From Oceaniglobus indicus (lineage in GTDB: Bacteria; Pseudomonadota; Alphaproteobacteria; Rhodobacterales; Rhodobacteraceae): DNA of 64,000 nt. Under the pieces are notes generated by a model. It saw only the letters and a list, made by a program, of their open reading frames with translations. It ran no database searches and was not told where the DNA came from. A program made the translations under genes and the position numbers. Shown here piece after piece: positions 1-8,661 of this stretch. The DNA lies in the NCBI RefSeq assembly GCF_002751875.1, contig NZ_NMZM01000004.1, forward strand, positions 248,001 through 312,000. The letters are read 5' to 3'. Position 1 is the stretch's first letter. Each line of letters begins with the position of its first letter.

Positions 1-10
1 GTGTTTTCAT
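1..10 (-). CDS. Start of a gene running off the left edge (probable ABC substrate-binding protein)
   Basis: An ATG at 10-8 on the minus strand is preceded by a good ribosome site (AGGGAG, about six bases upstream) and reads Met-Lys-Thr before the window ends. It lies downstream of, and co-directional with, the amino-acid ABC ATPase that ends at 51. In such operons a periplasmic binding protein with a Met-Lys-type signal peptide often follows. Only three codons are visible, so the product is inferred from position alone. Confidence 0.45.
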
Positions 11-50
11 TGTCGTCTCCCTTGATGGTTCTTGAGTGGCTTTCGGTGGT

Positions 51-830
51 TTACGTCGCGCCGGTGACGTTCAGAAACTGGCGCAGGCGGTCCGTTTCCG
101 GCGCCCCGAACAGGCGTTCGGGGGTGCCCTGTTCCTCGATCAGGCCTTGGTGCAGGAACACGACCTGATCCGAGCAGTCGCGCGCCATGTTCATGTCGTG
201 GGTGACCAGAAGCATGGTGCGCCCCTCATCGGCCAGCGCCTTGATGACGCGCACGACTTCCTGCTCCAGTTCGGGGTCCAGCGCCGATGTCGGTTCGTCG
301 AACAACAGCGCGCGGGGTTCCATGCACAGGGCGCGCGCAATGGCGGCGCGCTGTTGCTGGCCGCCCGACAGCATCGCCGGATAGGCGTCGGCCTTGTCGC
401 CGATTCCCACCTTGTCGAGGTATTCACGCGCCTTCTGTTCGACCTCGGCGACGTCGCGTTTCAGCACCGTCACCGGTGCCTCCATGACGTTCTGCAGGAT
501 CGTCATGTGGGCCCAGAGGTTGAATTGCTGGAACACCATCGAAAGATTGGTGCGGATCCGCGTCACCTGTTTGCGGTCGGCCGGATGGCGGGCCATGTCT
601 GTGCCCTTCCAGCGGATCGGTTCGCCCTCGAACAGGATTTCGCCCTGCTGGCTGTCTTCCAGCAGGTTGGCACAGCGCAACAGCGTCGATTTGCCCGAAC
701 CGGACGACCCGATCAGCGAGACGACGTGACCGCGCGGGGCCACCATGTCGATACCCTTCAGCACTTCCAGCGCGCCATAGCTTTTGTGCAGGTCGCGGAT
801 CTCGATGACGGGCGGGTCGGTGTCGGTCAC
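51..830 (-). CDS. Polar amino acid ABC transporter ATP-binding protein (HisP/GlnQ type)
   Basis: This is the cytoplasmic ATPase of an amino-acid importer of the His/Glu/Arg class. Visible are Walker A (GSSGSGKST, residues 41-49 from the chosen start), the Q-loop (VFQQFNLW), the signature LSGGQQQR, Walker B (LLFDEPTSALD) and the switch His (LVTHD), all intact. The 259-residue length from GTG at 830 fits the family. The frame stays open upstream to an ATG at 887 and a TTG at 899, but similarity to the family begins only just after the GTG, so the longer starts are less likely. No strong ribosome site is seen at any of them. Another gene begins 40 bases downstream, probably the binding protein. 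Substrate cannot be read from the ATPase. Confidence 0.93.
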   Translation of the reverse strand: MTDTDPPVIEIRDLHKSYGALEVLKGIDMVAPRGHVVSLIGSSGSGKSTLLRCANLLEDSQQGEILFEGEPIRWKGTDMARHPADRKQVTRIRTNLSMVFQQFNLWAHMTILQNVMEAPVTVLKRDVAEVEQKAREYLDKVGIGDKADAYPAMLSGGQQQRAAIARALCMEPRALLFDEPTSALDPELEQEVVRVIKALADEGRTMLLVTHDMNMARDCSDQVVFLHQGLIEEQGTPERLFGAPETDRLRQFLNVTGAT

Positions 831-1004
831 GGGAATGCAGGGCCTTTCGCAGGTTTGGCTGCGATAAGGGCGGAATTTTCCATGCATTGCAATTGTCAAT
901 CGCGCCGTGACGCAAGGGAAACCGGGTCGTATTGCCCGAAAAGGGCTGGCAGGGCGCGACCGGCGACACCCATGGCGGCGTGGCGGGGGGCGCCAGTGAT
1001 GCGT

Positions 1005-1448
1005 TCAGCCGCGCCGCTTTTCCACCCGCTGACGCGCGAAGTTGCTGTCGCGGTCGTTCAGGCCCAGCATCGGCGCCACGAGACGCATCAGCGCATCTTC
1101 GTCGTCGTCGCGCTGACCGTCGGCAAGAACGATCTCCCAAAGCGATTCGACAATCTCGGTGCGGTCTTCCAGCGGCACGGCATGCTTGATGGCGCGGGTG
1201 AAACGCACGGTGTCGGGCGCCTCCTGTTCCAGGGCTTCGGCGTCACGCCGCAGCGCGGCGGCATCGGCGGGCGACAGGCCGTGGCGGTTGGCCAGAACCC
1301 GGTCGATCCGGTCGATTTCGACGGTCGAATAATCGCCGTCGGTGCGTGCGATGCGCACCAGCAGCGCGGCGAGCGCAAGGCGCGCGTCGGTGTCGGGCAG
1401 GGGGGCGGGGCCGGTATCGGTGAGGCGGCGGATGAGATCAGCAAACAT
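1005..1448 (-). CDS. TerB-like (tellurite resistance TerB family) protein
   Basis: A 147-residue, all-helical, acidic protein. The segment with ARTDGDYSTVE, the spaced acidic residues and the DGQRDDDED stretch is typical of TerB-like folds, in which two helical repeats carry conserved acidic residues thought to bind metal ions. No signal peptide or membrane segment, so it is cytosolic. The frame extends 25 codons upstream to 1523, but that stretch is proline-rich and unlike the family, so the ATG at 1448 is preferred. No other ter genes are nearby, and lone TerB-like proteins in Rhodobacterales have no settled function; a role in tellurite resistance should not be assumed. Confidence 0.8.
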   Translation of the reverse strand: MFADLIRRLTDTGPAPLPDTDARLALAALLVRIARTDGDYSTVEIDRIDRVLANRHGLSPADAAALRRDAEALEQEAPDTVRFTRAIKHAVPLEDRTEIVESLWEIVLADGQRDDDEDALMRLVAPMLGLNDRDSNFARQRVEKRRG

Positions 1449-1618
1449 CCCGTTGATATAGAGTGGCAGCGGCGTCGGGAAAAGGGTTGGAACAGCCACC
1501 GGCGGGTCTGGCGAATTTGTCACCTTGGTGAGGTTTATGCGCCGCCCCCTTTCTCGACGCGCAGAATGCTATATGTAGCGTGTCAGCTGCCAACCATCCC
1601 ATAGGGAATCAACTCGCC

Positions 1619-2455
1619 ATGTTCCGTTCTGCCAGTACCGCTCTCCTTGCCTTCGTGACGGCCTTCGCGCCCGGTCTGGCGTCTGCGGGCGATCTTTCCA
1701 TTCCGGCGGCCGAGCCTGCACCGCAGTATGCGGCGCCCGTGGCCAGCAGCCCGGATCTGGTCTTTTCGGTGCGTGGCGGTCTTTCGGCGCGGCCCGAATA
1801 CTTCGGGTCCGACGACTACGGGCTGGGTCCGGATTTCGGGCTGAGCTTGCGGTTCCTGAAGTTGCCGGGCGGGCGGACGTTCGGATCGACCGATCCGCTG
1901 TATCAGCCCGAGGGATTCGGCCTGCGCGGCGCCTTCGCCTATGTCGGCGAGCGTGACGCCAGCGATTACCGCGAACTGACCGGACTGCGCGACATCGACG
2001 CCAGCGTCGAACTGGGCCTTGGGCTGGGATACCAGTCGCGCTATTTCGATGCGTTCGCAGACGTGCGTTACGGTGTCATCGGGCACAATGCCTTTGTCGG
2101 CGAACTGGGCGCCGACGTGAAGATGCACCCGACCGACCGGCTGTCGCTGTCGCTCGGCCCGCGGGTCACCCTGGGGTCGGACAAGTATGCCTCGACGTAT
2201 TTCGGTGTGACCGCTGCGGAATCCCTGGCCAGTGGCGGTGCGCTGGGCGCATTCAACGCCGATGGCGGCGTGATCAGTGCGGGGGTCGAGCTGGGCGCGA
2301 AATATCGCATCTCGGACAACTGGGGGGTCGAGGGCGCGGTCACCTGGGACCGTTTCACCAACGACGCCGCGGACAGCCCGATCGTGCGTCAGGGAGATCG
2401 CGATCAATATGGCGTGCGGATCGGCCTGACCCGCCGCATCACGCTGGATTTCTGA
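1619..2455 (+). CDS. MipA/OmpV family outer-membrane protein
   Basis: A 278-residue protein with a cleavable signal peptide (about 23 residues, ending ALASAG-like at LASAG), followed by a beta-rich body with alternating aromatic residues and a C-terminal Phe (LDF), as expected of an outer-membrane barrel. The early segment RPEYFGSDDYG is the hallmark of the MipA/OmpV family. Members are thought to be outer-membrane barrels; the E. coli protein was described as a scaffold for murein synthesis. The start at 1619 gives a correct signal peptide; the open frame to 1580 is not needed. It is a lone gene between oppositely oriented neighbours. Confidence 0.88.
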   Translation: MFRSASTALLAFVTAFAPGLASAGDLSIPAAEPAPQYAAPVASSPDLVFSVRGGLSARPEYFGSDDYGLGPDFGLSLRFLKLPGGRTFGSTDPLYQPEGFGLRGAFAYVGERDASDYRELTGLRDIDASVELGLGLGYQSRYFDAFADVRYGVIGHNAFVGELGADVKMHPTDRLSLSLGPRVTLGSDKYASTYFGVTAAESLASGGALGAFNADGGVISAGVELGAKYRISDNWGVEGAVTWDRFTNDAADSPIVRQGDRDQYGVRIGLTRRITLDF

Positions 2456-2476
2456 CCGGCGGTTTCGGCTCCGCGC

Positions 2477-3256
2477 TCAGCGCAGTTTCATGAAGAGATC
2501 GTCCAGAAGGGCGGTCTCTTTTTCCATTCCATAGGGCGCATTGACGGTGATCATCCCGCTGCCGCGCATCCCGTGGCCGGGACGGGCCGGCGCGAAAGCG
2601 ACTTCGTGCACGCTGGCCGCCGGAATCAGGGCGCGGATCTGTGCCACCATGGGGCGATGGCGCCCATCGGTCAGGATCGGATACCACAGCATCAGGACGC
2701 CGACGTTCCATTTCGCGTGGACCTGGGGCAGCCAGCGGGCGATGGCGTCATAATCGGCCTTGACCTCGTAACTCGGGTCGCACAACAGCAGCCCGCGCCG
2801 CGGCCGTGGCGGCGCCTTGGACAGCGCCATCGCCAGACCGTCGATCTTGCTGATCACGGCGCCCTGGCCAGCCATGGCGTCGCACAGCGCCGCGTGTTCG
2901 CCGGGGTGCAGTTCGGCCAGCGTTAGCGTGTCGGTGGGGCGCAGCAGGTCGGCGGCGATCAGCGGCGATCCGGGATAGGCCGTTTGGCCGTGTTTCGCGC
3001 GGATCCGCGCCAGGCTGGCGCGATAGGGATGATCGGCGGGCAACAGATGTTCCGCCCGCCCGATTCCCGCTGCGGCCTCGCCGGTCTTGACCGCCTCGGG
3101 GGCGCCCAGGTCATACAGGCCGCGCCCGGCATGGGTTTCGGTATAGCCCAGCGGCTTGTCCTTGCGCGTCATATAGGACAGCACGGCCGCCAGCAGCGCG
3201 TGCTTATGCACGTCCGCCGCGTTGCCCGCGTGATAGCCATGTTGATAGGACAGCAT
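2477..3256 (-). CDS. rlmJ: 23S rRNA (adenine(2030)-N6)-methyltransferase RlmJ
   Basis: RlmJ methylates A2030 of 23S rRNA using S-adenosylmethionine. The N-terminus (LSYQHGYHAGNAADVHKH) is diagnostic of the family, as is YTETHAGRG. The N6-adenine methyltransferase motif IV is present as DPSYE (around residues 160-165) in place of the commoner DPPYE; D-P-S-Y is an accepted variant. At 259 residues it is slightly shorter than the E. coli protein. The ATG at 3256 has AGGG upstream. It converges with mipA and is followed upstream by an unrelated small gene, so it is probably transcribed alone. Confidence 0.95.
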   Translation of the reverse strand: MLSYQHGYHAGNAADVHKHALLAAVLSYMTRKDKPLGYTETHAGRGLYDLGAPEAVKTGEAAAGIGRAEHLLPADHPYRASLARIRAKHGQTAYPGSPLIAADLLRPTDTLTLAELHPGEHAALCDAMAGQGAVISKIDGLAMALSKAPPRPRRGLLLCDPSYEVKADYDAIARWLPQVHAKWNVGVLMLWYPILTDGRHRPMVAQIRALIPAASVHEVAFAPARPGHGMRGSGMITVNAPYGMEKETALLDDLFMKLR

Positions 3257-3294
3257 GACGCCCTGCTACCGCGTGCCAGTGCAAAGGGGAAGGG

Positions 3295-3588
3295 TCAGCC
3301 GTCATACCCTTCGACGATTACGACCCGGGCTTCGGACACCGGATCGCGGATTGCCTTGGCGGTCACGTAACCGGGATCGTCATAGCACGCCAGCGCGTCG
3401 GCATAGCTGGGAAATTCGATCACCACCGTCCGCGGAAAGATGTCGCCTTCGACACCTTTCTGCCGGCCCCCACGCACCAGGAACCGCGCGCCGTAGCGGG
3501 CGAAGACGGCGCCGTTCGCGGCCTTGTATCGGTCATAGGTTTCGGGATCGTGCACGATGTTGTTGGCGATCCAGTATCCTTTTGGCAT
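3295..3588 (-). CDS. DUF1330 domain protein
   Basis: A 97-residue protein of the DUF1330 family, a dimeric ferredoxin-like alpha-beta barrel related to antibiotic-biosynthesis monooxygenase folds. Visible family features are the opening KGYWIA, the central FLVRGGR followed by EFPS, and the spacing to the C-terminal strand. The start at 3588 has GGAG seven bases upstream and begins exactly where the family begins, although the frame remains open to 3927. It is divergent from the SDR gene with only 70 bases between the starts. Biochemical function is unknown for this family. Confidence 0.85.
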   Translation of the reverse strand: MPKGYWIANNIVHDPETYDRYKAANGAVFARYGARFLVRGGRQKGVEGDIFPRTVVIEFPSYADALACYDDPGYVTAKAIRDPVSEARVVIVEGYDG

Positions 3589-3658
3589 GATGGTGCTCCG
3601 GGTGTCCGAGGGTCGCGCCATCCTAGCGATACCGCGGCACGGAACAAGGGAGCGGGAC

Positions 3659-4435
3659 ATGGATCTGGGATTGAGCGGGCACCGGGTGATCGTGACGGCG
3701 GGCGCCGCGGGGATCGGACGTGCCATTGCGCGGGCCTTCGTTGCGGAAGGCGCGCGCGTGGTCATCTGCGACATGGACGCCGCCGCGCTTGAGGCGTTGG
3801 GCGACAGCGATCCGAAGATCACGACACACCGCTGCGATGTCGCCGACCGCGCATCGGTGTCCGATTTCATGGCGGCGGCACTGGGCGATCTGGGCGGGCT
3901 GGATTGCCTGGTGAACAACGCCGGCATCGCCGGGCCGACCGGCGCGGTGCAGGATATCGCACCCGATGATTGGGACCGCTGCGTTCAGGTCTGCCTGACG
4001 GGTCAGTTCAACACCACGCGCCTGGCGGTCGAGGCGCTGAAGGCCAGCGCGAATGGATCCATCGTCAACCTGTCGTCCATGGCGGGCCGCGTGGGGTTCG
4101 GGTTGCGCACCCCCTATGCGGCCGCAAAATGGGGCGTGATCGGTTTTACCAAGTCGTTGTCCATCGAACTCGGCCCCCATGGCGTGCGCGCGAACGCCAT
4201 CCTGCCGGGTCTGGTCGCCGGGGATCGTCAGCGCCGCGTGATGGAGGCCAAGGCCCAGCAGCAGGGCCGCAGCTTCGACGAGGTCGAGGCGACGGCGTTT
4301 TCCTATACCTCGATCAAGGAATACGTGACGCCGGAACAGATCGCCGACCAGATCCTGTTCCTGGCCTCGGATCGCGGGCGCACCATTTCCGGCCAGGCGA
4401 TTTCGGTCTGTGGCGACACCGGCATGCTGGCCTGA
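3659..4435 (+). CDS. SDR family NAD(P)-dependent oxidoreductase
   Basis: A classical short-chain dehydrogenase of 258 residues. The cofactor loop is present as TAGAAGIGRA near the N-terminus, followed by the NNAG motif, the catalytic Ser (NLSSMAG) and the YxxxK pair (YAAAKWG). An acidic residue ends the second strand (ICDMD), which usually favours NAD over NADP. Start ATG at 3659 has GGGA just upstream and gives a family-length protein. Sugar- or hydroxyacid-dehydrogenase activity is possible, but the substrate cannot be assigned. The gene stands between a divergent DUF1330 gene and a convergent VWA gene. Confidence 0.88.
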   Translation: MDLGLSGHRVIVTAGAAGIGRAIARAFVAEGARVVICDMDAAALEALGDSDPKITTHRCDVADRASVSDFMAAALGDLGGLDCLVNNAGIAGPTGAVQDIAPDDWDRCVQVCLTGQFNTTRLAVEALKASANGSIVNLSSMAGRVGFGLRTPYAAAKWGVIGFTKSLSIELGPHGVRANAILPGLVAGDRQRRVMEAKAQQQGRSFDEVEATAFSYTSIKEYVTPEQIADQILFLASDRGRTISGQAISVCGDTGMLA

Positions 4436-4490
4436 GGCTTTCGCGCGAAACGCTTGGATGGCCGGCGGCGCCTGAGCGCGGCGCCGTCGC

Positions 4491-5678
4491 TCAGTGCGCC
4501 AAGACCTTCATGCCGCGTTCAAGGCCGGAAAGGGTCATCGGGACCATGCGGTCGTGACCGAATTGATCGCGGATCATGGCCAGGCTCTGGGTATGGCGCC
4601 AATGGGATTCCGGCAAGGGGTTCAGCCACAGGTGGTCGGGCCATTGGTCCTGGGCGCGTTGCAGCCAGAGCTGGCCGGGTTCGGCGTTCATGTGTTCGTT
4701 GGCGCCGCCGGGATACAGCAATTCATAGGGTGACATCGACGCATCACCGACGAATATGCATTTGTAGTCCGACCCATAGGTGCGCAGCACGTCATGGGTC
4801 GGGATCTGCGCGTTCCAGCGGCGGGAATTGTCGCGCCAGACGCCTTCATACAGGCAGTTGTGGAAATAGAAGTGTTCGAGATGGCGAAATTCGGCCCGCG
4901 CGGCCGAGAACAGCTCTTCCACCACCTTGATGTGCGGATCCATCGAGCCGCCGACGTCGAGAAACAGAAGAACCTTGACGGCGTTGCGCCGCTTGGGCCG
5001 GGTCTTGACGTCCAGCCAGCCCTGTTCGGCGGTGGCACGGATGGTGCCGGGCAGATCGACCTCCTCGTTCGCGCCGTCCCGCGCCCATTTGCGAAGCCGC
5101 TTCAGCGCAACCTTGATGTTGCGCGTGCCCAGTTCGACCGTATCGTCGAAATCGCGAAACTCGCGCCGGTCCCAGACCTTGACCGCGCGCTGGTGGCGCG
5201 ATTCGGGCTGGCCGATCCTGATGCCTTCGGGGTTGTAGCCGTAGGCGCCGAACGGCGACGTGCCGGCGGTGCCGATCCACTTGTTGCCGCCCTGATGGCG
5301 GCCCTTCTGTTCCTCCAGCCGTTTCCTCAACGTGTCCATCAGGGCATCGAACCCGCCAAGCGCCTCGATCTCGGACTTTTCGGCCTCGGACAGGTGTTTC
5401 TCGGCCATCTTGCGCAACCAGTCGTCGGGCAGGTCGATGGCGTTCAGAACCTGTTCGGGGGTGATCGCCTCAAGGCCGCGAAAGCTGGCCGCGAAGGCGC
5501 GATCGAACCGGTCGATGTGGCGTTCGTCCTTGACCATGATCGCGCGGGACAGGTGATAGAAGCCGTCGGGATCGAAGGTCACCAGATCCGCGCGCAGCCC
5601 TTCGAGAAACGCCAGGAATTCGCGCAGGGACACCGGAACCTTGTGGGCGCGCAACTGATCGAAGAACGGCAGGAACAT
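4491..5678 (-). CDS. VWA domain protein, CoxE-like
   Basis: A 395-residue cytosolic protein with a C-terminal von Willebrand A domain. The metal-site motif is DVGGSMD (about residues 241-247), the DxxGS form found in CoxE-like proteins that partner MoxR AAA+ ATPases. The N-terminal half is helical and rich in charged residues, including a Lys/Arg/Glu stretch near residue 135. MoxR-VWA pairs act as chaperone-like systems that insert metals or remodel complexes. The likely partner ATPase lies at 8662-9501 on the same strand, with four other genes between them. Start is at 5678; no clear ribosome site is seen, and the small membrane gene upstream stops only six bases away, so translation may be coupled. 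Confidence 0.87.
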   Translation of the reverse strand: MFLPFFDQLRAHKVPVSLREFLAFLEGLRADLVTFDPDGFYHLSRAIMVKDERHIDRFDRAFAASFRGLEAITPEQVLNAIDLPDDWLRKMAEKHLSEAEKSEIEALGGFDALMDTLRKRLEEQKGRHQGGNKWIGTAGTSPFGAYGYNPEGIRIGQPESRHQRAVKVWDRREFRDFDDTVELGTRNIKVALKRLRKWARDGANEEVDLPGTIRATAEQGWLDVKTRPKRRNAVKVLLFLDVGGSMDPHIKVVEELFSAARAEFRHLEHFYFHNCLYEGVWRDNSRRWNAQIPTHDVLRTYGSDYKCIFVGDASMSPYELLYPGGANEHMNAEPGQLWLQRAQDQWPDHLWLNPLPESHWRHTQSLAMIRDQFGHDRMVPMTLSGLERGMKVLAH

Positions 5679-5684
5679 CGGCGT

Positions 5685-5849
5685 TCAGAGGGTGCGCGAC
5701 AGGATAATCGTGAGGAACAGACCGATCAGCGCGCCGATGATGCCGAACCCGGCGGCGTATTGCGCGATATCCAGACGGTTGCCCTTGCGACGCCGGGCCA
5801 GAAGACCGCCCCAGAGCGCGGACAGAAACGTGAAGATGAGGATGATCAA
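5685..5849 (-). CDS. Small two-helix membrane protein (54 aa, TTG start)
   Basis: The 54-residue reading frame opens with TTG at 5849, preceded by a strong ribosome site (GGGAGG, seven bases upstream), and has no ATG or GTG option. It overlaps the stop of the DUF2927 lipoprotein gene by three bases (TTGA), which suggests coupled translation. The protein is a hydrophobic helix (LIILIFTFLSALWGGLLA), a basic loop (RRRKGNR), and a second hydrophobic helix (FGIIGALIGLFLTIIL). This predicts a hairpin with a positively charged loop in the cytoplasm. I do not recognise a functional family. Its place between the lipoprotein and the VWA gene argues for a shared operon. Confidence 0.72.
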   Translation of the reverse strand: MIILIFTFLSALWGGLLARRRKGNRLDIAQYAAGFGIIGALIGLFLTIILSRTL

Positions 5850-7219
5850 GAGGCGCCCTCCCGGCGGCGTGGAATGAGAGCCGCGATTTCCGCGACACGG
5901 CTTCTGACTTCGGCGTCCGACCCGAATCCGTAACGCGCCCAGCCAAGGCTTTCGCGCCGGACCCGGGCCGCGGCGGCGGTTTTGCCCATCGCATCCAGCG
6001 CGCCGGCCTTGACCAGCAGCAGCGTCGCCAGAAGGGCGGCGTTTTCGGCGTCCCGCACCGTGTCGACATGAAAATCGACGATCTCGATGGCGATATCGGG
6101 TTGCCCCGACGACATGGCGAAGGCGGCCAGTTGCATGGCGATATGGGCCGCGTGGATCCGGGTTTCGGGATTGGCGCCATAGATGCTGCCTGCCTGCAGG
6201 AACGACGCCAGCGCCAGTTCGGGCTCGCGCCCCAGCGAAAGCCGCCCGAGCGCGAACAGGGAAAACGCCAGCCGGTTGTCGTTCCAGTTTCCCGCCCGCG
6301 CGATCGTGACGGCATTCTTGGCCGCGGTGGCGCGGCGGGCGGTGGGGATGCGCGCGGTCAGCGCGGTTTCCACCTGATCGATCCAGATGCGCGGGGTGGC
6401 GGCACGCGGTGCGGTGCGCACGCCGGCGCCGCGTGGATTCAGCCGGTTCAGGATGGCGGGCAGACGCGCCGCCACGGTGTTTCGATCCATCCCCGACTGC
6501 AGGGCGTCGTCATAGGTGGCGCGCAGGATCAGCATGTCGAACCCGGTCAGGACGGTATGGAAGTTGTCATCGTTGAACACGGAATCCGTCAGCGAATACA
6601 TGTCGTTGAGCGGACCCAGGGCCTGTGCCAGTTCTTCGTGCAGGCAATCGCGGACTTCCTGTGGCGACACGTCGGCCGGAATGAACACCGCCATCTTCTC
6701 GCGCACCTTCAGGGTGGTCCAGTCGGTCATGGCGGACCGCCGGTTGCGGCGGAACGACTGCCAGGTATCGACGCGCGGCACGACGAAACAGGCCGCCTGC
6801 GGCACGGCGCGCTGGAGATCGCGCCGCGGGATCATGTCGATGGTGATCGAGGCGTCGGCATCCGGGCGCACACGCGAGATGTCGATGTCCGCTTCCTGGC
6901 GCAAGCGCCCGATCAGCCGGTCGAGATCGCGAAACAGGCTGGCCGGTGCACTGCCGGTGACGCGCACCGTCACCGGGCCTTCGAACCGGGTGAAGACGGG
7001 CAGGGTGCGGCCGCTTTCCAGGACAAACGACAGGTTCAGGAAATCATCCGCGATCGAGGCGTTCGAGCGCGTCGGTTGTGTGACGCGCGGCGTCGTGAAC
7101 ACCTTCATCGGCGGCAGTTGCGACACCGTGGCGTCGCGCCGCGAGGCCGGATCGCCGGGTGGCGCCGCGCAGGCGGCCATCGCGACAAGGGCCAGACAGG
7201 CAAGCGCGGTGCGGATCAT
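5846..7219 (-). CDS. DUF2927 domain lipoprotein
   Basis: A 457-residue envelope protein. The N-terminus is a lipoprotein signal (hydrophobic stretch then AMAAC, lipidated Cys at about residue 17). Residues from roughly 60 to 255 match the DUF2927 domain, with the segment FTRFEGPVTVRV near its start and a conserved HEELAQALGPLND region that looks like a HExxx-type helix of a metallopeptidase-like fold. The C-terminal half is alpha-helical and repeat-like (SLFALGRLSLGREPELALASF), resembling TPR/Sel1-type helices. It overlaps the acetyltransferase gene upstream (ATGA) and the small membrane gene downstream. Function unknown; DUF2927 is common in Rhodobacterales. Confidence 0.82.
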   Translation of the reverse strand: MIRTALACLALVAMAACAAPPGDPASRRDATVSQLPPMKVFTTPRVTQPTRSNASIADDFLNLSFVLESGRTLPVFTRFEGPVTVRVTGSAPASLFRDLDRLIGRLRQEADIDISRVRPDADASITIDMIPRRDLQRAVPQAACFVVPRVDTWQSFRRNRRSAMTDWTTLKVREKMAVFIPADVSPQEVRDCLHEELAQALGPLNDMYSLTDSVFNDDNFHTVLTGFDMLILRATYDDALQSGMDRNTVAARLPAILNRLNPRGAGVRTAPRAATPRIWIDQVETALTARIPTARRATAAKNAVTIARAGNWNDNRLAFSLFALGRLSLGREPELALASFLQAGSIYGANPETRIHAAHIAMQLAAFAMSSGQPDIAIEIVDFHVDTVRDAENAALLATLLLVKAGALDAMGKTAAAARVRRESLGWARYGFGSDAEVRSRVAEIAALIPRRREGAS

Positions 7220-7662
7220 GGGCGGGCGTATTTCACGAAGGGCGTCAGCGTGGCGATCCGGTCATAGAGCTGCCGCGCCTCGGCGTTGAAGTCCTGGGTC
7301 AGCCAATAGACCGAAGGCGCCCCGGCAGCGTCCGCGGCGTCATAGACCGCTTCGATCAGCGCCCGGCCAACGCCTTGGCCGCGGACCTCGGGATCGGCGT
7401 AGAGATCTTGAAGATAGCAGGTATTCTCGATCTTCCAGCCGTGGCGATGGAACAGGTAATGCGTCAGGCCCACCGGTCTGCCGTCGATTTCCGCGATGAA
7501 GCCGTTGAAATCCTGCGGATCGTCGCCCAGCAGGCGCGCGAAGGTGCTGTCATAGATGTGCGGCGGCAGTTCCGTGTTGTAGAACGCAAGATAAGCGCGC
7601 CAAAGCCGGGACCATTCGGCGCGATCGTCGGTGGCGAGGGGGCGGATCGTGATGTTGCTCAT
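7216..7662 (-). CDS. GNAT family N-acetyltransferase
   Basis: A 148-residue single-domain acetyltransferase. The acetyl-CoA binding motif A is clear as RGQGVGRALIE (R/Q-x-x-G-x-G/A form), preceded by the strand LQDLYADPEVRG, and motif B follows with the VYWLTQDFNAEARQLYDR helix. Start ATG at 7662 overlaps the stop of the AEC transporter (ATGA), and its own stop overlaps the start of the lipoprotein gene, so the three are translationally linked. The substrate could be a small amine or a protein N-terminus; nothing in the sequence decides this. Confidence 0.9.
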   Translation of the reverse strand: MSNITIRPLATDDRAEWSRLWRAYLAFYNTELPPHIYDSTFARLLGDDPQDFNGFIAEIDGRPVGLTHYLFHRHGWKIENTCYLQDLYADPEVRGQGVGRALIEAVYDAADAAGAPSVYWLTQDFNAEARQLYDRIATLTPFVKYARP

Positions 7663-8558
7663 GCGAGATAGGCCAGGGACAGGAGGGACAGGGTGCTGGT
7701 CCAGATGATGACCGGAGCGATGGCATCGGTACGCACACCGTAAAGAAGTGCGAGAGAGAAAGCCATGGCACCCGACGGCCCCGCCGCCGTCATCACGAAG
7801 AGGTCAGCCCAGGCGTTGCCGGCCGACATCATGCTGAGCGCGCCGAACACGAACGCCGGAAACATCAGCAGCTTGAGGCCGGCGATGCCGGCAATGACGG
7901 GGGTCGGCGCGATCCGGTGGCCCGACAGGATCACGCCAAGCGCGAACAGAGTGATCGGCGCCGCCGCGGCCCCGGCGAACGCGGCCGCGGTCTTGATCGG
8001 TTCGGGGACGGGAACGCCCGAGAGGTTGATCGAAAGGCCGATCACGATGGCCAGGATCACCGGGTTCATGGCGATCCGGCCCAGGGTGGCGCGGATCTGA
8101 CCCTTGCCGGTGAAGATCTCCATCGCGATGATGAAGAACGGAAAGGCGACGGCCGAATCCCAGGCGACGATGGCGGTGACGGGCAACGCGCCCTCGGGGC
8201 CGTGGATCAGCACGGCGATGGGCCAGATGTAGAGCAGGGTGTTGACGAAGATCACCGCCATGCCCAACAGAAATGCCTCGAGCGTTTCGCGCCGGAAAAC
8301 GAAGCGCGCAACGGCGAAGGCGATGCTGAAGGCCGAGATTTCACACAAGGCATAAAGGCCCAGCGCGGTCGCGTCGAACGACGGCAGATCGATGTCGATC
8401 ATCAGCAGGAACAGCAGCGGCGGTTGCAGCACGAGGAAGGCCATGCGGTTCAACGCGACGGCTTCGCCGCGCTGTGCCTTGCCGGTGCGCCCCATGGCGA
8501 ACCCCAGCGCGAGCATGGCAAAGACCGGCAGGATGTCGTGGGTCAGGATATACAGCAT
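7659..8558 (-). CDS. AEC family (auxin efflux carrier-type) transporter
   Basis: A 299-residue inner-membrane protein with about ten hydrophobic segments in two inverted halves of five, the architecture of the AEC/bile-acid-sodium-symporter fold. Typical features are the N-terminal LPVFAMLALGFAMGR, the NPVILAIVIGLSINLSGVPVP segment opening the second half (with the conserved Asn-Pro), and the FALGVILSGHRI stretch. Characterised AEC members export or import organic acids such as malate or malonate; the substrate here is unknown. It starts the run of overlapping genes that continues through the acetyltransferase, the DUF2927 lipoprotein and the VWA gene. Confidence 0.9.
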   Translation of the reverse strand: MLYILTHDILPVFAMLALGFAMGRTGKAQRGEAVALNRMAFLVLQPPLLFLLMIDIDLPSFDATALGLYALCEISAFSIAFAVARFVFRRETLEAFLLGMAVIFVNTLLYIWPIAVLIHGPEGALPVTAIVAWDSAVAFPFFIIAMEIFTGKGQIRATLGRIAMNPVILAIVIGLSINLSGVPVPEPIKTAAAFAGAAAAPITLFALGVILSGHRIAPTPVIAGIAGLKLLMFPAFVFGALSMMSAGNAWADLFVMTAAGPSGAMAFSLALLYGVRTDAIAPVIIWTSTLSLLSLAYLA

Positions 8559-8661
8559 CAGCGTTCACCGTGTCGCGCGTGCTGTCGTGCACCCCGGCCG
8601 CGCGGCTGTGCCGCGCAGCGGCCCGCCCGCCAGCCACGCACGAAGGCGGACCGCGCCGGGG

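Noticed and set aside
1005-1523. Tellurite resistance operon around the TerB-like gene
   Set aside because: No terA, terC, terD, terE or terZ neighbour is present.
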